NCBI GenBank assembly: GCA_029891385.1
Contig: CM057234.1
Span: 27,824,350 to 27,888,349, forward strand
Origin: Erythroxylum novogranatense
Lineage: Eukaryota > Streptophyta > Magnoliopsida > Malpighiales > Erythroxylaceae
Direction of reading: 5' to 3'
DNA: 64,000 bases
Part shown: positions 21,730-33,649 of the stretch, one piece after another
Position numbering within the stretch: position 1 is the stretch's first letter
Layout: the number at the start of each line of letters is the position of its first letter
Notes under the pieces: generated by a model
What the model saw: the letters and a program-made list of their open reading frames with translations, nothing else
Told to the model about the DNA's origin: nothing
The model's database searches: none
Translations under genes and position numbers: made by a program

Positions 21730-22463
21730 GCGGGGGGTCGATAAGAAAAGAATCAATGAGACCCCCACAGAATAGCCTGTATTAGCGAAAGCGAAATCGT
21801 GTCGATCGAGCTCCTTTATCGACCGATCACTCTCACTCCTCCTACTAAGAGACACGCTCGACGTGTCATTCCTTCTTCGGCTAAGGGATACCTCCACGGT
21901 CGAGACTCGCAGGAAGATCCTGGGGCTTTCACGAAGAAGTACTTCGTTCGCCAAGCGCAGACTTTCGATGTTGTTCCTGCCGGGCGATACCTAACATCTT
22001 TATCTTTGCGAGAGGGACCCGGCCCCGAGCACGAATCGCTCATCCTTAAAAAGTGACGCAAGATGCCAATCGTGGGCGAATGACCAAATTGATGGCATAG
22101 CAACGCCAGACCATTAATAAACCTCCAACTATTCGGAGGAATTTGGCTCGGCATCAACTGATAGGCCGTGCACACCTCGTCAACAATCGGGGCGTATGGA
22201 AGCCTCATGCCACCTACTGAGAAGAAACTATCGGAAACAGCGAAATATCCACTCAAGTTGCTGTGGATTCGCTCGTTCTCTAAAGCCAACCTGGGTCCCC
22301 AAGACAAGGGGATATTATTTCTAAGTACCGACCGATTCAACTCCCCCACGGTCATTGTCGATTCATTCCTCGGCGGCGCCTCCACAACCAACCCATCCTT
22401 CCTTTCTTTCGTCGATATTTCTTCAACACCTTCTACCATACTTCTAGAACTGGCCGTCGACAT
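21730..22463 (-). pseudogene. Antisense gene of element A, exon 1 (Transposase_28-like)
   Basis: The likely start is ATG 22463 (MSTASSRSMVEG), aligning with ATG 43492 of element B. The middle part (LPYAPIVDEVCTAYQL and NSWRFINGLALLCHQFG) resembles the 'putative gypsy type transposon' family (Pfam Transposase_28), which is encoded antisense in Tat-lineage elements. The frame stops at 21816, but homologous sequence continues in another frame to about 21712, so a frameshift is present near 21900. The family has no proven enzyme activity. Confidence 0.72.
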
Positions 22464-22674
22464 GCTTACCAAGAAGAGAACTTTTGAAAAGAAAAACTTT
22501 AGAGGAGGAGATGAAGAAAAGGGGCGTACCTATTTAGTGAATGGAGAGGGGGAAATCGAACGACGGTTGAAGGAATTTTCCGGGAACTGAGAGCAAGAAA
22601 GAGCAAATGAAAGCAGAGCGGAAGCAAGAACGAAACAAACATGAAGAAAACCAAACAGTCTGTCAATCCTGAGC

Positions 22675-22682
22675 ATTTATAA
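22675..22682 (-). promoter_or_regulatory. TATA box of the antisense gene (element A)
   Basis: Minus strand TTATAAAT, about 212 bp upstream of ATG 22463. Element B has TATAAAT at 43287, about 205 bp upstream of its ATG. Conserved position in two diverged copies supports a real promoter. Confidence 0.55.
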
Positions 22683-23211
22683 GGAAACGGTCGAATGAGC
22701 GATCCAATCAAAACGCAACACGTGGAGAAAATCTGAGCTATGCTTGGACACGCGGCATAATCCGAGCCAAGGAGAATTAGGGTTGTTCGAAATCCGGAGG
22801 CGGCGACGATTGAAAGGACGTCTGAGGCGGTTGCCTGATAGTTACAAGGACGATCGCCAGTTACGAAAAGGCAGCCGAGGGCACGAGCCATCAAACAATA
22901 AATGTTTCAAGTACTTTCACACGCTCACTAATGATGACCACCCGATCTACTTTAGCGCGAGCTATCACGCAATAAGTGCCGATGCCAATCGATTAGGTCA
23001 CTCAGTCGACCGACCCCAATACGAGTAGTCACGCACCGCCCGTCGATATCCGATCGATCGGGCCTACCCCGAGCTGTCCCATGAACGAGCTACAATGTCA
23101 ATATCCGACCGATCGACCACCTCACGAGCTGTCTTACGAACGAGCTATAAGATAGCAGACGAGCAACAAAATCCTAACATACTCCTTCGACCCTTCTCTT
23201 CGCTCGGACTC

Positions 23212-23225
23212 GAGGTAGGGGCTTA
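23212..23225 (+). other. Polypurine tract of element A
   Basis: GAGGTAGGGGCTTA directly before the 3' LTR (TGG at 23226). Element B carries GGAGTAGGGGGCTTA in the same place, and about 50 bp upstream of it is also shared (ACATACTCCTTCGACCCTTC). It would prime plus-strand synthesis. Confidence 0.75.
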
Positions 23226-23649
23226 TGGTCAGTCGGTCGTCTTTGGGTCCGACTCAAATCATAACGACCCGTGGGCCGATCGGTCCATTCTTCAAATATC
23301 AGTCTTATACCTATGCCAAGTCCAGGTCCAATCTGCGATCTCCTTGGCCCATTCGCAGGTGAGAGTCTCCCATGCATACGTAAAGACTTAAACCTAGTTA
23401 TTGCTCCATATATAAGGTATAATTCTACCATACAGAGATAGGTAATCATAACCTAGTTTTCTCTGCATACAGCAATCTCACCTTCACCAAAAAAGACTGA
23501 TTTGAGCATCGGAGGGGCTTATCGAGAAACAACCTCCGACGTGCCTTCCTTGTTTTGCAAGAACCTTCAAGTCGAAGCTCTTGCAAGGACCAATCAACTC
23601 CATGGATCCAAACGGCAACGTTCAGTTCCGCCAGAATCCGGCAGAACCA
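23226..23649 (+). repeat. 3' LTR of gypsy element A
   Basis: 424 bp, direct repeat of 16205-16629, ending GGCAGAACCA and followed at once by the AAACT target duplication. Confidence 0.9.
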
Positions 23650-23949
23650 AAACTCATTACCATTTACATTAAACTTGTTAACCTCGAACACTTTTATTTA
23701 CATATGCACATAGAAAATGCACCCTTAAACTTGATTTTTTCTATAATTAATGGGGTTATGGGTGTAGCTTTATTTTTTCAAGCCATAAAGTTTTATGTTA
23801 TTTTCTAAAGTAATATGGCTCTTTTTTAAAAAATAATTGCATTCAAAATAATTGCATTCTATGAGTATCAAGGGTTAATTAAGAAAGACAAATTAAGGGT
23901 TAAAGGATTAATATGGGTAATAAAGAAAGAATAGGCTTAGTTAGGCTCA

Positions 23950-24722
23950 CACTACCAAAAAAAATAGGTTTTAGCGATGAAAATTATTGATGGAGAATAA
24001 AGTTTTTTTCAGGAAATAAATTTGATGACGGAAATAATCAATGGAAAGAGTCGTTGGAGAAACGATCGTAGGTAAATTTTAACGACGGATATTAGGAATC
24101 TGTCACAAATTTGGCGATGAAATTTTGCATATCCGTCGGTAACTTTAACAAAGTGCGTTGGTAAAATCTATTTGATTTATCGATGGATGAGTAAGAACTA
24201 TCGGTTATGTTGTCGTTAACTTACCGATGGAATAACCATTTCCATTGGTAAATTTACTAACTGACAAGATTTGTTCATCGATAACATTATTGACCAAAAC
24301 AATCTTTCCGTCACTAAACTTACCATCAACACAAAATAATCGTTGGTATATCCACCGATGGTAACACAAAATGTTCGTCGGTAAATTTGCGACGGAAAAT
24401 CTATGTTTCATTGCAAATTATTGCCTACGATCGTTTCTCCAACATCTTTGTTCGTCGGTAACATTACTGACCAAAACAATCTTTTTGTCACTAAACTTAC
24501 TAACAGCACAAAATAACTGTCGGTATATTCACCGACGGTAACACAAAATATCCGTCAATAAATTCGACGAAAAATCTATGATTCGTCGCAAATTATTACC
24601 TACAACTATTTCGCTGACACCTTTGCTCGTTGGTAAATTCCGTCGCTAACTTAGCTTACCAATGGAATGTCTAGGTTTAGTGTCGGTGATTTTCATCACT
24701 AAACTTTAATTTTCTTATAGTG
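23950..24722. mobile_element. CACTA-like MITE
   Basis: It starts CACTACCAAAAAAAATA and ends ATTTTCTTATAGTG, matching CACTA/EnSpm terminal inverted repeats with a few changes. The 773-bp interior is full of short inverted motifs of the CCGATGG and CGTCGGTAA type, typical CACTA subterminal sequence, and has no coding capacity. No clear 3-bp target duplication (TCA left, ATT right), so the limits may have decayed. Confidence 0.72.
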
Positions 24723-26950
24723 ATTACTAGTAGTTAAAATATTTTAACTATAAAATTCTATATGTCATAGAGTGCAACTTGATTAATTCATAAACACAGT
24801 GTTTTAAAAACAGAGCCGAATCGACAAAAAATAATATGAATTGGTTAATTATTTGTTTTGATTTAATTTAAAAACCTGTTATATAAAAACTGACTGATTT
24901 ATTATTGAACCGACAGGTTTATCAACAAATCAGTTGGAATCGATCATGTTCTCTTCTCATCATTTACAGCCAGTCCTCCACATGATAAAAGAAGGTACAT
25001 TATATGTCACAGCACATTGCAAGATATATATCTTAATCGAAAATTGCAATTGCAGTCACATCTTATATGAAATTAAAAAGAGAATCAATATCAAAATTAT
25101 CATAAGGTTACCTAACCAGTCAAATTTGAAATGATTAAATTAATATTATAATGAAGTTAAACGGTACGTGCATATTAAATTTTCTTGTTAAAGATTAAAA
25201 TTAAGGTTAAATCATGGTAAAATGTACAATCAATAGTAATTTTATTTAAAAGTTTACAAAAGTTATTTTCTGGAATAATTATCGAAGCAAAATTTAGAAA
25301 ATAAAGTTAATTTAAACGAATTATCTTCTTTATATCAATTAGCTTAGTCTAAGATTTTAAATTACGAAATAAGAATTATATCGCGATTATGGACGATTAC
25401 TAGAATTATGGATGATATAGACGCCAGTCAAGAAATTGCAGTAACATTTTAATATGCGACTGTGATATAATGGTGATATAGCACAAATTTAAAAACCTTG
25501 GCTCCCCTTTAAGAAAATAGTTTCCCTCGTTAACTCTTTGGCATATAAAGGTAGGATTTAAGACTATTTTAATTTTTAACCATCTCATTCCCGTCTATCT
25601 GAACAGTTATAAAATTTGGAAGTAAATGAGAGCCATGTCGAAGGTCGTCCATTGATAATTATGAACTTGAAATTTGTGGTCGGGAACTGAACTTGTTAGC
25701 ACTCAATTATCCAAATATGGTACTTGGAGAAGCCTCATGGCATCATCCTATTTTGAAGAAGAAGGAAAAAAAAAAAAAGGCATCGGACACTCGTTAAATG
25801 TGGGAAGTGTAAAGTTTCAGTTTAATCTATATCACATGGAGGAATGAGTCGAAGAAGATTCCAAATTTATAATTGGGATTTACCATAACTCTATATGAGC
25901 CCGGTAAGAAGTGGAAACATCTGTTACATTAATTCTGCTCGAATGTATTTTTATCAATCCAATTTTGATTCCGTAAGAAATGGGACAAGATCTTCTATTC
26001 AATATTATCCTGTCTTATTCTGTCTTAAAAAATCTCAATTATTTATTTTGCGGAATCCACGTGAAGCTTACATAAAATTCACATAAATAAATTGCTGAAA
26101 TTTATTGGACAAAATAAAATACATATTCGTTATAAATAGCCCACAACCCGAGACTGAAAAAAGGCCATATCCATCAACTTTCCGTTAGCATTGTCCGATT
26201 CTTTCTCCGCAGGTCCCGCATTCTTAGAAAATTTTGGACTCAAAAAGTTCTTTCAAATTTTGGGCTCAAAAAGTTGCTTTATGAAAGAAAAAAGGAAACA
26301 AAATGATAGTTCAGTGCTCTTCCATTATTGAATTGGATGGGGCCATAGGGAATTGGGATCGTTTCTTTTAACAAGTAAATAAAACAAATGTCAGAGAAAA
26401 ACATGATCCTCTTGGAGGCAAATTTCATGTATCCAAGGAAAACATGCCACATAAAGTGCAAAATGTTAGGTCTAGACAAAAAGGAACCACAATACTACAA
26501 ACCATAAAAACACACGTCTTGATGAAACGGAAAGAGGAAAAATTAAGCGAAAAGGAGAAGCAGATTGGGACGCTGGAGCCCAGCAGGATACAGGGAAAGA
26601 GTTGTTCTTTGAGGGGTTTGCAGGGAGAAGGTAACAAAATTGAGGAATTGTGATTGGAATTTTAGTTTATCCGTACCGTTTCGATCTAATGATGCTTTTA
26701 TTGAATAACGAGTGGAAGATAAAGCCTGAACAACTACCGTGCAGCAAAAATAGTACCAAGTTTTGGTAGTAAAAGTAAAACAGAAAAAGCGTACTCCCAT
26801 AATTATACGCTCATCATCCGATTACTATTTAAAACACTCCTGATTTCTCAGAGATTTACTATCAATGGCTACAAGATACAATAGCTAGATCCAAACTCCA
26901 CAGGTACATCCACATGGTTAAGTTTCAAAACAATTATAAAACTGATGACA
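24723..26950. other. AT-rich intergenic region
   Basis: No gene, RNA or clear transposon was recognised. Short open frames here lack coding character. Confidence 0.5.
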
Positions 26951-27017
26951 CTAATAATTACTAGCCCAAACTGATTTTAATTCTTCAACCAAATGAAGTT
27001 GAGGCGATTCACATTCA

Positions 27018-27371
27018 CTAGCAAACCCGTTTGTAGAGGTAACACCTTTCCTTGGCAGATGCAGGGTTCCTAGTGGGAAGACAGTAGCGCTGAGTTTGAC
27101 CACATCTGAAAGGAGGCGGACGACGGAGGGCTTCCAAGGACCTTCCTGACAAAGTCCGAGCAAGCATCCTTGTAGTCTCCGAATCCATCACCAACTCCAG
27201 GTCCATGTCGGAGTCAGCTATGGAGACCACCTCATAGGTGTTGCTGCTGCTATTAATCCCCAGTACTGACCTAACATTACTACTAGCAGCCCTGCAAGAG
27301 TACTGATTTGTGCTCAACAGCAGCATGACCACCACCGCCATTGCCAAAGCTAATTGGTGCAGACTCTTCAT
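27018..27371 (-). CDS. Secreted cysteine-rich peptide precursor, divergent RALF-like
   Basis: A 117-residue precursor starting at a true ATG (27371). A signal peptide (about 1-28, LALAMAVVVMLLLS) is followed by an acidic propeptide and a basic C-terminus with four cysteines at 90, 97, 110 and 117. Several features recall RALF hormones: a DSETTRMLA stretch where RALFs have an acidic run plus the RRxL processing site, an ALRR segment just before the first Cys, exactly 12 residues between Cys 2 and Cys 3, and an NP in that loop. It lacks the YISY motif, the first loop is 6 rather than about 9 residues, and the last is 6 rather than 5. RALFs act in the apoplast as ligands of CrRLK1L kinases, two of which flank this gene. 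The family assignment is inference; another cysteine-rich peptide family is possible. Confidence 0.7.
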   Translation of the reverse strand: MKSLHQLALAMAVVVMLLLSTNQYSCRAASSNVRSVLGINSSSNTYEVVSIADSDMDLELVMDSETTRMLARTLSGRSLEALRRPPPFRCGQTQRYCLPTRNPASAKERCYLYKRVC

Positions 27372-27436
27372 ATTGCACTATTTATTTCTCCGCTAGCTAG
27401 TAGCTACTTCTCTCTTTTGCCTCTTATTCCTCTTCT

Positions 27437-27445
27437 TATATATAC
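27437..27445 (-). promoter_or_regulatory. TATA box of the RALF-like gene
   Basis: Minus strand TATATATAA, about 66 bp upstream of the ATG, so a transcript start about 30 bp downstream would leave a short 5' UTR. Confidence 0.6.
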
Positions 27446-28429
27446 GCTCAGGTAATATTTGGGTTCAGTCCCAGATGATTGGTTTTGGCAATTATATGAA
27501 ATGAGATTGACTTTTAACCATTAATCCACACAGTAGGCAAATTTTCCATCTCATCCCTTACTCTTGGAGACTTCGCTGTTTTATGGACTTTACTATCTTC
27601 AGCTATATTCTGATTTACGGATTAAAAGCAGATCTCATCACGAGACAGTCAAACAAAAAAAAATTAATGAATTGTCGGCAACTAAAATTCTGGTTAGCTG
27701 TTACTTCAACAAGGTAACTTATTAGTCGAGACTTCGCTGTCCCCGTAGCCGTCGTAGTATGTGGGGGACGTTTTCGATACCCTAGCCCATGTGCCAGTCC
27801 ATATTATCAAGTACGTGTCCCGGAATGGATGCCAACTTAGAGACCATGCATTTACTCCTTGGCACCTACACACCGCATCAACTGTACGAGAATGACAAGC
27901 TAACCATATCAACATTAATAGAACATAAGCAACAGATAGATCTTCTAAATTTTTCTTTAGAAATAAGGATTGAAACCAAGTAACTGACGTAAAAACTGAA
28001 AACCAATTACTTGTTATCAAGGGAAACAGGGACCAATCCAACTAAACTTTAGTTGAATACCTCAAAATAAAACTATGAATTGACCTAGTAGCCTGATAAA
28101 TGATAGCCCAAAAGCATGATATACCAAGTAGTCCTGACTTTATATCACACTCCACAATTTGATACAGTATAGAACTATTGAGTTTCAACTAACATATACG
28201 TTAAGCCTTTCTCTTAATTATATGTGTACATCATAAAAGCTAAAATCACTATGGCAAACATCTCGTGACAAAAACATCAAATACTTCGTAATTCTATTCT
28301 CTTCCTGAGGAATGTCAATAAAATCCATTCCTTAAGGACTGATAGTCTCCATTATTGAAAAACAATATGAGATCAAATTCATGGTGTGTTTAACCACTTT
28401 AAGGAGCTCTAGGCCCTTCCCCCCAAAAT
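27446..28429. other. Intergenic, nothing recognised
   Basis: One minus-strand open frame (27706-28041) begins at TTG and shows no family resemblance. I do not consider it a gene. Confidence 0.4.
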
Positions 28430-30700
28430 GCTTCCACCTCATGGAAACTCGTTGGATTTGTCTACAACTCCATTTCCAACGAGCAAAACGAATCTCTATT
28501 AAAACCTTTTAATGAACAGGATGTCAAACAGGCACTAGATGAGACAGTGTTAACACCTTCTTCTTCCAACAAATTTGGCACTTGACAGTTAGCATAATTT
28601 TCAATGCAGTCCTTAATTTCTTTTCTTTATAATCCATGCTCAGAGATATAAACAAGACCCTTGTGAATCTCATTCTCAAGAAGTGTGATCCTAAGCATTT
28701 GAATGACTATAGACCCATATCTTTTTGTAATGTGTTTTATAAAATTATTGTAAAATTGATAGCAAACAAGCTTAAGCCTCTTCTAGAACACATAATCAAT
28801 AGGAGCTAAAGAGCTTTTGTGAAGGGAAGGAATATTGGAGATGGTCTACTCCTAGTTCAAGAATTACTTAAAGGGTATAATAGCAAGAAATCGATAAGAG
28901 CTGCACCTTGAAGTTTGAATTTAAACGTGCCTTTGACCAGTGAACTGAAGGTTTAATTTAGATTCACCAACAACCTTTGCTTTCTTGACCAATTCATTAC
29001 TTGGATTTAGGTATCTATTTGCACTACATCATTCTCAATTCTAGTGAATGGTGAACCCACATAGGTTTTTTGAGGCTTTAAAGTGCTACGTTAGGGAGAT
29101 GTTCTCTAACCATATTTATTTTCTTTGTGATTGGAAGTATTGTTAAGGTTGATCCCATGTAGAACAAAACAAGATAATAGCTTCAAGTATCACTACCATT
29201 GTGACATTTGCAAATGATTTGCTACTATTTAGTAGGTCTGACTCTAGTTTTATTACTTTGCCTATGAAATCCTTACATGACTTTGTTATATTGTCAAGAC
29301 TTACTATGAATAAATAGAAGAGTACCTTTTATATTTCAACATATGCATCATGTGTTGCTTCTCAACTCTCTATAATCTTGGGACTACATCTTTATAATAT
29401 GTTATTTAAATACATGTGCATCTCGATCTTAGACAAAAGTATTTCCTTCTCTGAATGACCTTCTTTTGATGCGATCAGAAAAAAGTATCAACCACTAGAA
29501 CAACTGTTTCCTCTCCTATATGGACAGGTTATAACTAATTTTATCAATCTTGAATAGCCGTTATATGCATTGGAGCTCACACTTGTTTCTTCCTCAAAAG
29601 CTTATGAAAGATATTAGAAAAAAAAAATGTTAAAGAACTTCCTATGGAAAGGGATGGTTGAAAAACATCAAAATGCAAAGGTTAGATGGTCTAATGTTTA
29701 TGCTTAAATTATTGAGAGAGGTTAGGGATTGTCTTTTATAAGGGATAACAACAAAATGTTGTTAGTCAAAAGAATTTGGAAACTTTTATTGCTTAATTAA
29801 TATGGATCAAATGAGTTTATACTTACATAATAAAAGAACAAAGCTTTTGGATCATTAAGGTAAACTAGTCCTTTTCTTGGTTTTTAATTAGATTCTGAAG
29901 CTAAGAAAGGATATGAATTATGCTATTCAGGTAAGGAATGGAATGGAAACTTGGTTTTGAAATGACCTAGGTATATTACACAACATCACACATTTAAATC
30001 ACCTGAAGCTAATTATTAATCCCATTGCAAAAGTAAACAGAGTGATCTTAGAAGGAAAATGGAATAGTAGAATCAAGACTCTTTTCCCTATTATGAATCA
30101 CACTCCATCTTATCCACTACTCTTTAACGAGGATGAAATAACTCTTTAACGAGGATGAAATAACTGAATGAGTTCACCACAATTGTAAAATGTTTACCAA
30201 TGCCTTAATCTATTCAAAAGTAGGAAGTCAATGGTATCATGGTAGAAATTGCTTTGGTTTCCTAAGAGATCCCCTAAAACATCCTTTATACTTCAGTTAG
30301 CAATCTGAAACAAACTAGCAACCAAAGACAAAATTAGAAGGAATTATCCTAGCATGCTTTGTTTACTCTACAATCAAGTTTTGGAAAGCTTTGATCATTT
30401 TTTCCATTCATGTGATTATGCAACAGAATTTTGATGTAAACCTTTGATGCTTTGTAAACTTAACTTCTTATCGTCCACCTAGAACTTATTTATATAATGA
30501 GTAGCGCAAGTGAACTTCACCCATCATGGAGACTCCATTTTCTTCAAATTGCTAGTAAGTTGTGGAACCTATGCTTTATGGAACGAAAGTAATACTAGGG
30601 TGCTTCAAGGACCAAATCAAATTATTCACAACCTTATAATTGGCACCTTTCTTAAAGTTAGAGAATATATTATTGTTCATGAGATCTATAGAATATATTG
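28430..30700 (+). mobile_element. Decayed LINE (non-LTR) retrotransposon fragment
   Basis: Plus-strand frames with many stops give the order of an L1-type ORF2: an FNEQDVKQALDET block (about 28510), NDYRPISFCNVFYKIIVKLI (about 28700-28760), an AFVKGRNIGDGLLLVQELL block (about 28810-28875), VTFANDLLLFSRSDSS (about 29200-29250, FADD changed to FAND), and a C-terminal zf-RVT-like piece (about 30510-30670). No 5' end, poly-A tail or target duplication was found. It encodes no functional reverse transcriptase. Confidence 0.82.
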
Positions 30701-32179
30701 TTTTTCATGAGATCTACCTAAGTATGAGTAAAGAGGAAGTATTTGATTAATTCTAAAAATATGAATACCGAACCAATTTCTAACTCTAGTAATGTTCTGA
30801 TTGGCGGATATAGTCTAGTAGGGTAAATTTTGTAATTATTACTTACTCTTGGTTAGCTAATTTTTTGCTTAGCTCCCAGAGGTGTATTTTTTTGACTCCT
30901 AGGTTATTGTCCTTTCTAGGTGTTGTCATTTGACTAACATAACATGCATATCTTTATTTTTTTCGTAACATAATTTCTTCTTAACTTCTAAAAAACTATA
31001 TTTTGGTTAATATAATTTCTTCTAACTTCTAAAAAAACTATTTTGTATAGTAATTAGTTATACGAAAATTAATGGTAATAGAATTTTATTATAATCAAAA
31101 TTATTATGTTTTATTAGATTCCACTTCTTCCTCATATTATTAGTTGCTCATTAAGAGACAATGGTCTCAAATTCCATTTATATTTTTGACACCTTGATTA
31201 TGAGGAGTAGGGGGTTTTGCATAAAAAGATTGAGAATGATATAGGAATGGTTAATTTTATGCCTCTTCTAAAGGTAATAGATTATATATATGATTGAATC
31301 TTATATATGAGGATGAATCAAAGTAGAATATAAGGACTTAAAATTGATGAATTTTATGATTTAGGGAGAGAATACTATCTAATTGTCTTTCTTAGAGGAA
31401 GTGTTTCATAAGGTTGTGTTTATGATGTTATAGATGTTAAATTTTGTAACGAATTTCAAGTTCACACCAAAATGTGCCAAAGTTTAAGTATAGTATGAAA
31501 CTTCTGCATTTTAACTCAACTTTATCAATTCCCTCATGTTTAAGTGTTTTCCACATAGGCCAAACTAAACCAATGTAATTCACTAAGCAAAAAAAAAAGA
31601 AATGGGCAGCAATAGTAAAAGAAAGATACACAAAGTTTGACAACACAATTGTCATCTTTTATATTACTTATAACAGATACAAATGGTAGAAAACCTCCAA
31701 CTCTCTAAAACAATGAAGCTAGTGAGCTATTTACAGGTATTTAGAGACTTGTTGGGCAAGCATATAAAAATGTGAATATAATGCCGCTAAGCTATTAACT
31801 TAGTTGGTGGTTGACATTCCTAACCACTTTAAACACTAGTTTAGTAGGTAGTTTACATAATTTATCACCTATTCACTTCTAAGCAAAATAAACATGTGAT
31901 AAATGAAGATAAGACATATCACCCAATATCTTTGTCGTGTCCTCACACTCCAAAAACCCTAATTTTACACTATAAAAGGCAATTATAAAGACTAATTAAA
32001 GGGAGAAGATATTAGAGCAAAAATTATATTAAGTTAGAAGCAAAATTAGAGTTTGAGACACACTTCTGAACTTAGGATAGCAGGAACACGAAGATTTCTT
32101 CAAAGATCCGATAGAGAATAAATTTTTGTTGAAGTTTCGAGTAGCATATATTAGAGAATATATATATATATACCCCCTC
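30701..32179. other. AT-rich intergenic region
   Basis: Nothing recognised apart from simple AT-rich sequence and a TA microsatellite at about 32158-32173. Confidence 0.45.
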
Positions 32180-32305
32180 TTTATTGATACAAGGGATGGA
32201 AGGACAGAGGCCTTTAGTGTCCCCTCCAGTCAAGAATTGGGGCCGCACAATCACTAGCCAATAGAATATGCCTTTCTCTCATGCCTTTCTTCGTTTATGG
32301 TTCGA

Positions 32306-32372
32306 TATTCTAGTGTCCTAGGCGTAAAGGAACCACACCAATCCATCTATTGAGTTTTCAAACTCTACTCTG
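32306..32372 (+). pseudogene. rrn5: Plastid 5S rRNA fragment
   Basis: TATTCTAGTGTCCTAGGCGT followed by AAAGGAACCACACCAATCCAT matches the 5' third of plastid 5S rRNA with a few substitutions, and then decays (AAACTCTACT still visible at about 32360). The preceding 120 bp resembles the plastid 4.5S-5S spacer. Too short to form 5S rRNA. Confidence 0.8.
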
Positions 32373-32469
32373 TTTATAAAAAAAGGAAAGTCTGTCCGCT
32401 TTAATTTTGATTTTTGTTTCTATCATTTTTCGTTCTATTTTACTTATATATGTTTATATGGGCTATAAT

Positions 32470-32616
32470 CCAGCGAGCTCGGAGAAGGAAGAGATAAGAG
32501 GGCCCCATAGAGAATGTGGTTAGAAATCCATAATAGAGTCCGACCACAACGATCGAATTGATTATCTTCATGCATAAGGATACTAGATTACATAATATAA
32601 AAGGTTTCAAAATCAT
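32470..32616 (-). pseudogene. ycf1: Plastid ycf1 N-terminal fragment
   Basis: From the ATG at 32616 the minus strand encodes about 48 residues matching the Ycf1/Tic214 N-terminus ([20 protein letters not shown], then [19 protein letters not shown]). In plastids this is a large inner-envelope translocon protein. Only the first membrane segment is present and it is truncated. Confidence 0.85.
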
Positions 32617-32636
32617 CACAAACCTCCCTTTTTTTT

Positions 32637-32822
32637 AGTAATCTCATTATTGCCTATTCTAGCAAAACCGCCCATAAGAGCCATCGTTAACCATTGGTCG
32701 TTAAGGCGTATTCTCAAAATACCAATATCCACCGCCGTGGCAATAGGCGCGTGATTTGGTAATATGCCAATTTGTCCACTATTAGTGGATAAAATGATTT
32801 CTTTAACTTCTGAATCCCAAAC
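32637..32822 (-). pseudogene. atpE: Plastid atpE fragment
   Basis: An uninterrupted minus-strand stretch of about 62 codons matches the N-terminal half of the CF1 ATP synthase epsilon subunit ([20 protein letters not shown] and [20 protein letters not shown]). It lacks the start and the C-terminal half. The open frame suggests a fairly recent transfer or slow decay. Confidence 0.88.
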
Positions 32823-33640
32823 AAATATATATATATAGACTTTTCTTTTTTAATTATTGTTCTAAATTTTTTGTGTTAGTTTTATTTTTTATATTTATGA
32901 ACTAACTTTTTTGTGTGCCTAGGCATGATAAATCTAAGTTGGGATGGATTTTGTAATTTAATTATTTATCTAATGCAATTTGATTGTTGATTCGTTGCAA
33001 TTAAACTATGCATTTTTATTCCTGAATTAATATGTTTGGAATGTTAGTTCAATGTATGCTTTCATATCATTAAGAATGAGAAATCTTATTTTATGAATAG
33101 ATATCGATAATTATCGGGAGTTACATGCAAACCTAGAGATAGATCAATATAAATCTTACGAATTATAGTCAAAAGTAATAGTGAAATTCACAAGTTGAGT
33201 AATACAATCTTAAGAGATTTAACTAGAAAATTTATCAATTAATCAATCAAGGATTAGTTATTAATAATCTTGATAAAGATATCAACATAAGGTAGGGATT
33301 TTCACAAACTAATGATCAATAATTGATTTATATAATAAAGGGTTAATACTTAAGAAATTTTAGGGGATTTATTGCCTAGGTAATAATTACTTGATATTGA
33401 TTAATCTTAGTGTTATTTGTGTTATGGTTTATTATTATGTTGAACTTTAGTTTATTTTATTTTAATTAAATCATCAACCTATTTTTGATTAGAAAATATA
33501 AAAGGTGTTATTATTAGTACTATAAGATTACACTCAATATTCATTGATACTATACTATAGTTTGATAGATACATTTGCTTGTGAAACTTATAAGACAAAG
33601 ATTAGCGTCATATCAGACATGAAGCTGGAGTTAGTATAAA
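32823..33640. other. AT-rich intergenic region
   Basis: No gene or repeat recognised. Confidence 0.45.
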
Positions 33641-33649
33641 GATTGTAAC

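Larger units (their letters stand above)
16205..23649 (+). mobile_element. Ty3-gypsy element A (Tat-like), non-autonomous deletion derivative
   Basis: A 7.4-kb LTR retrotransposon with TGGT...ACCA ends, LTRs of about 425 bp, and a perfect 5-bp duplication AAACT (16200-16204 and 23650-23654). The order is 5' LTR, primer-binding site, gag, protease, tandem 64-bp array, antisense gene, polypurine tract, 3' LTR. RT, RNase H and nearly all of integrase are missing, although the last integrase codons and its 3' flank are present. Element B (42289-52328) is the full-length relative. An antisense gene downstream of pol is a known trait of the Tat lineage. By eye the LTRs differ at about 22 positions over their last 385 bp, mostly transitions, so the insertion is not recent. 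Confidence 0.9.
32180..32822. mobile_element. Nuclear plastid DNA insertion (NUPT), chimeric
   Basis: Three plastid segments lie side by side: the 4.5S-5S spacer with the start of 5S rRNA (+), the start of ycf1 (-) and part of atpE (-). In plastomes rrn5 and ycf1 are in the inverted repeat region, well over a kilobase apart and in the same direction, and atpE is in the large single-copy region. The arrangement is therefore not a simple copy but joined or rearranged pieces. Substitutions and breaks show it is nuclear and non-functional. Confidence 0.85.

Noticed and set aside
24723..26950. Small genes in the region before the RALF-like gene
   Set aside because: The short frames overlap on both strands, lack recognisable motifs and have AT-rich random composition.
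27706..28041. 111-codon minus-strand frame near the RALF-like gene
   Set aside because: It starts at TTG, has no signal or motif and no family resemblance. Probably chance.
32306..32372. Functional 5S rRNA gene
   Set aside because: Only the first part of a plastid-type 5S rRNA is present and it is mutated, within a chimeric plastid insertion.
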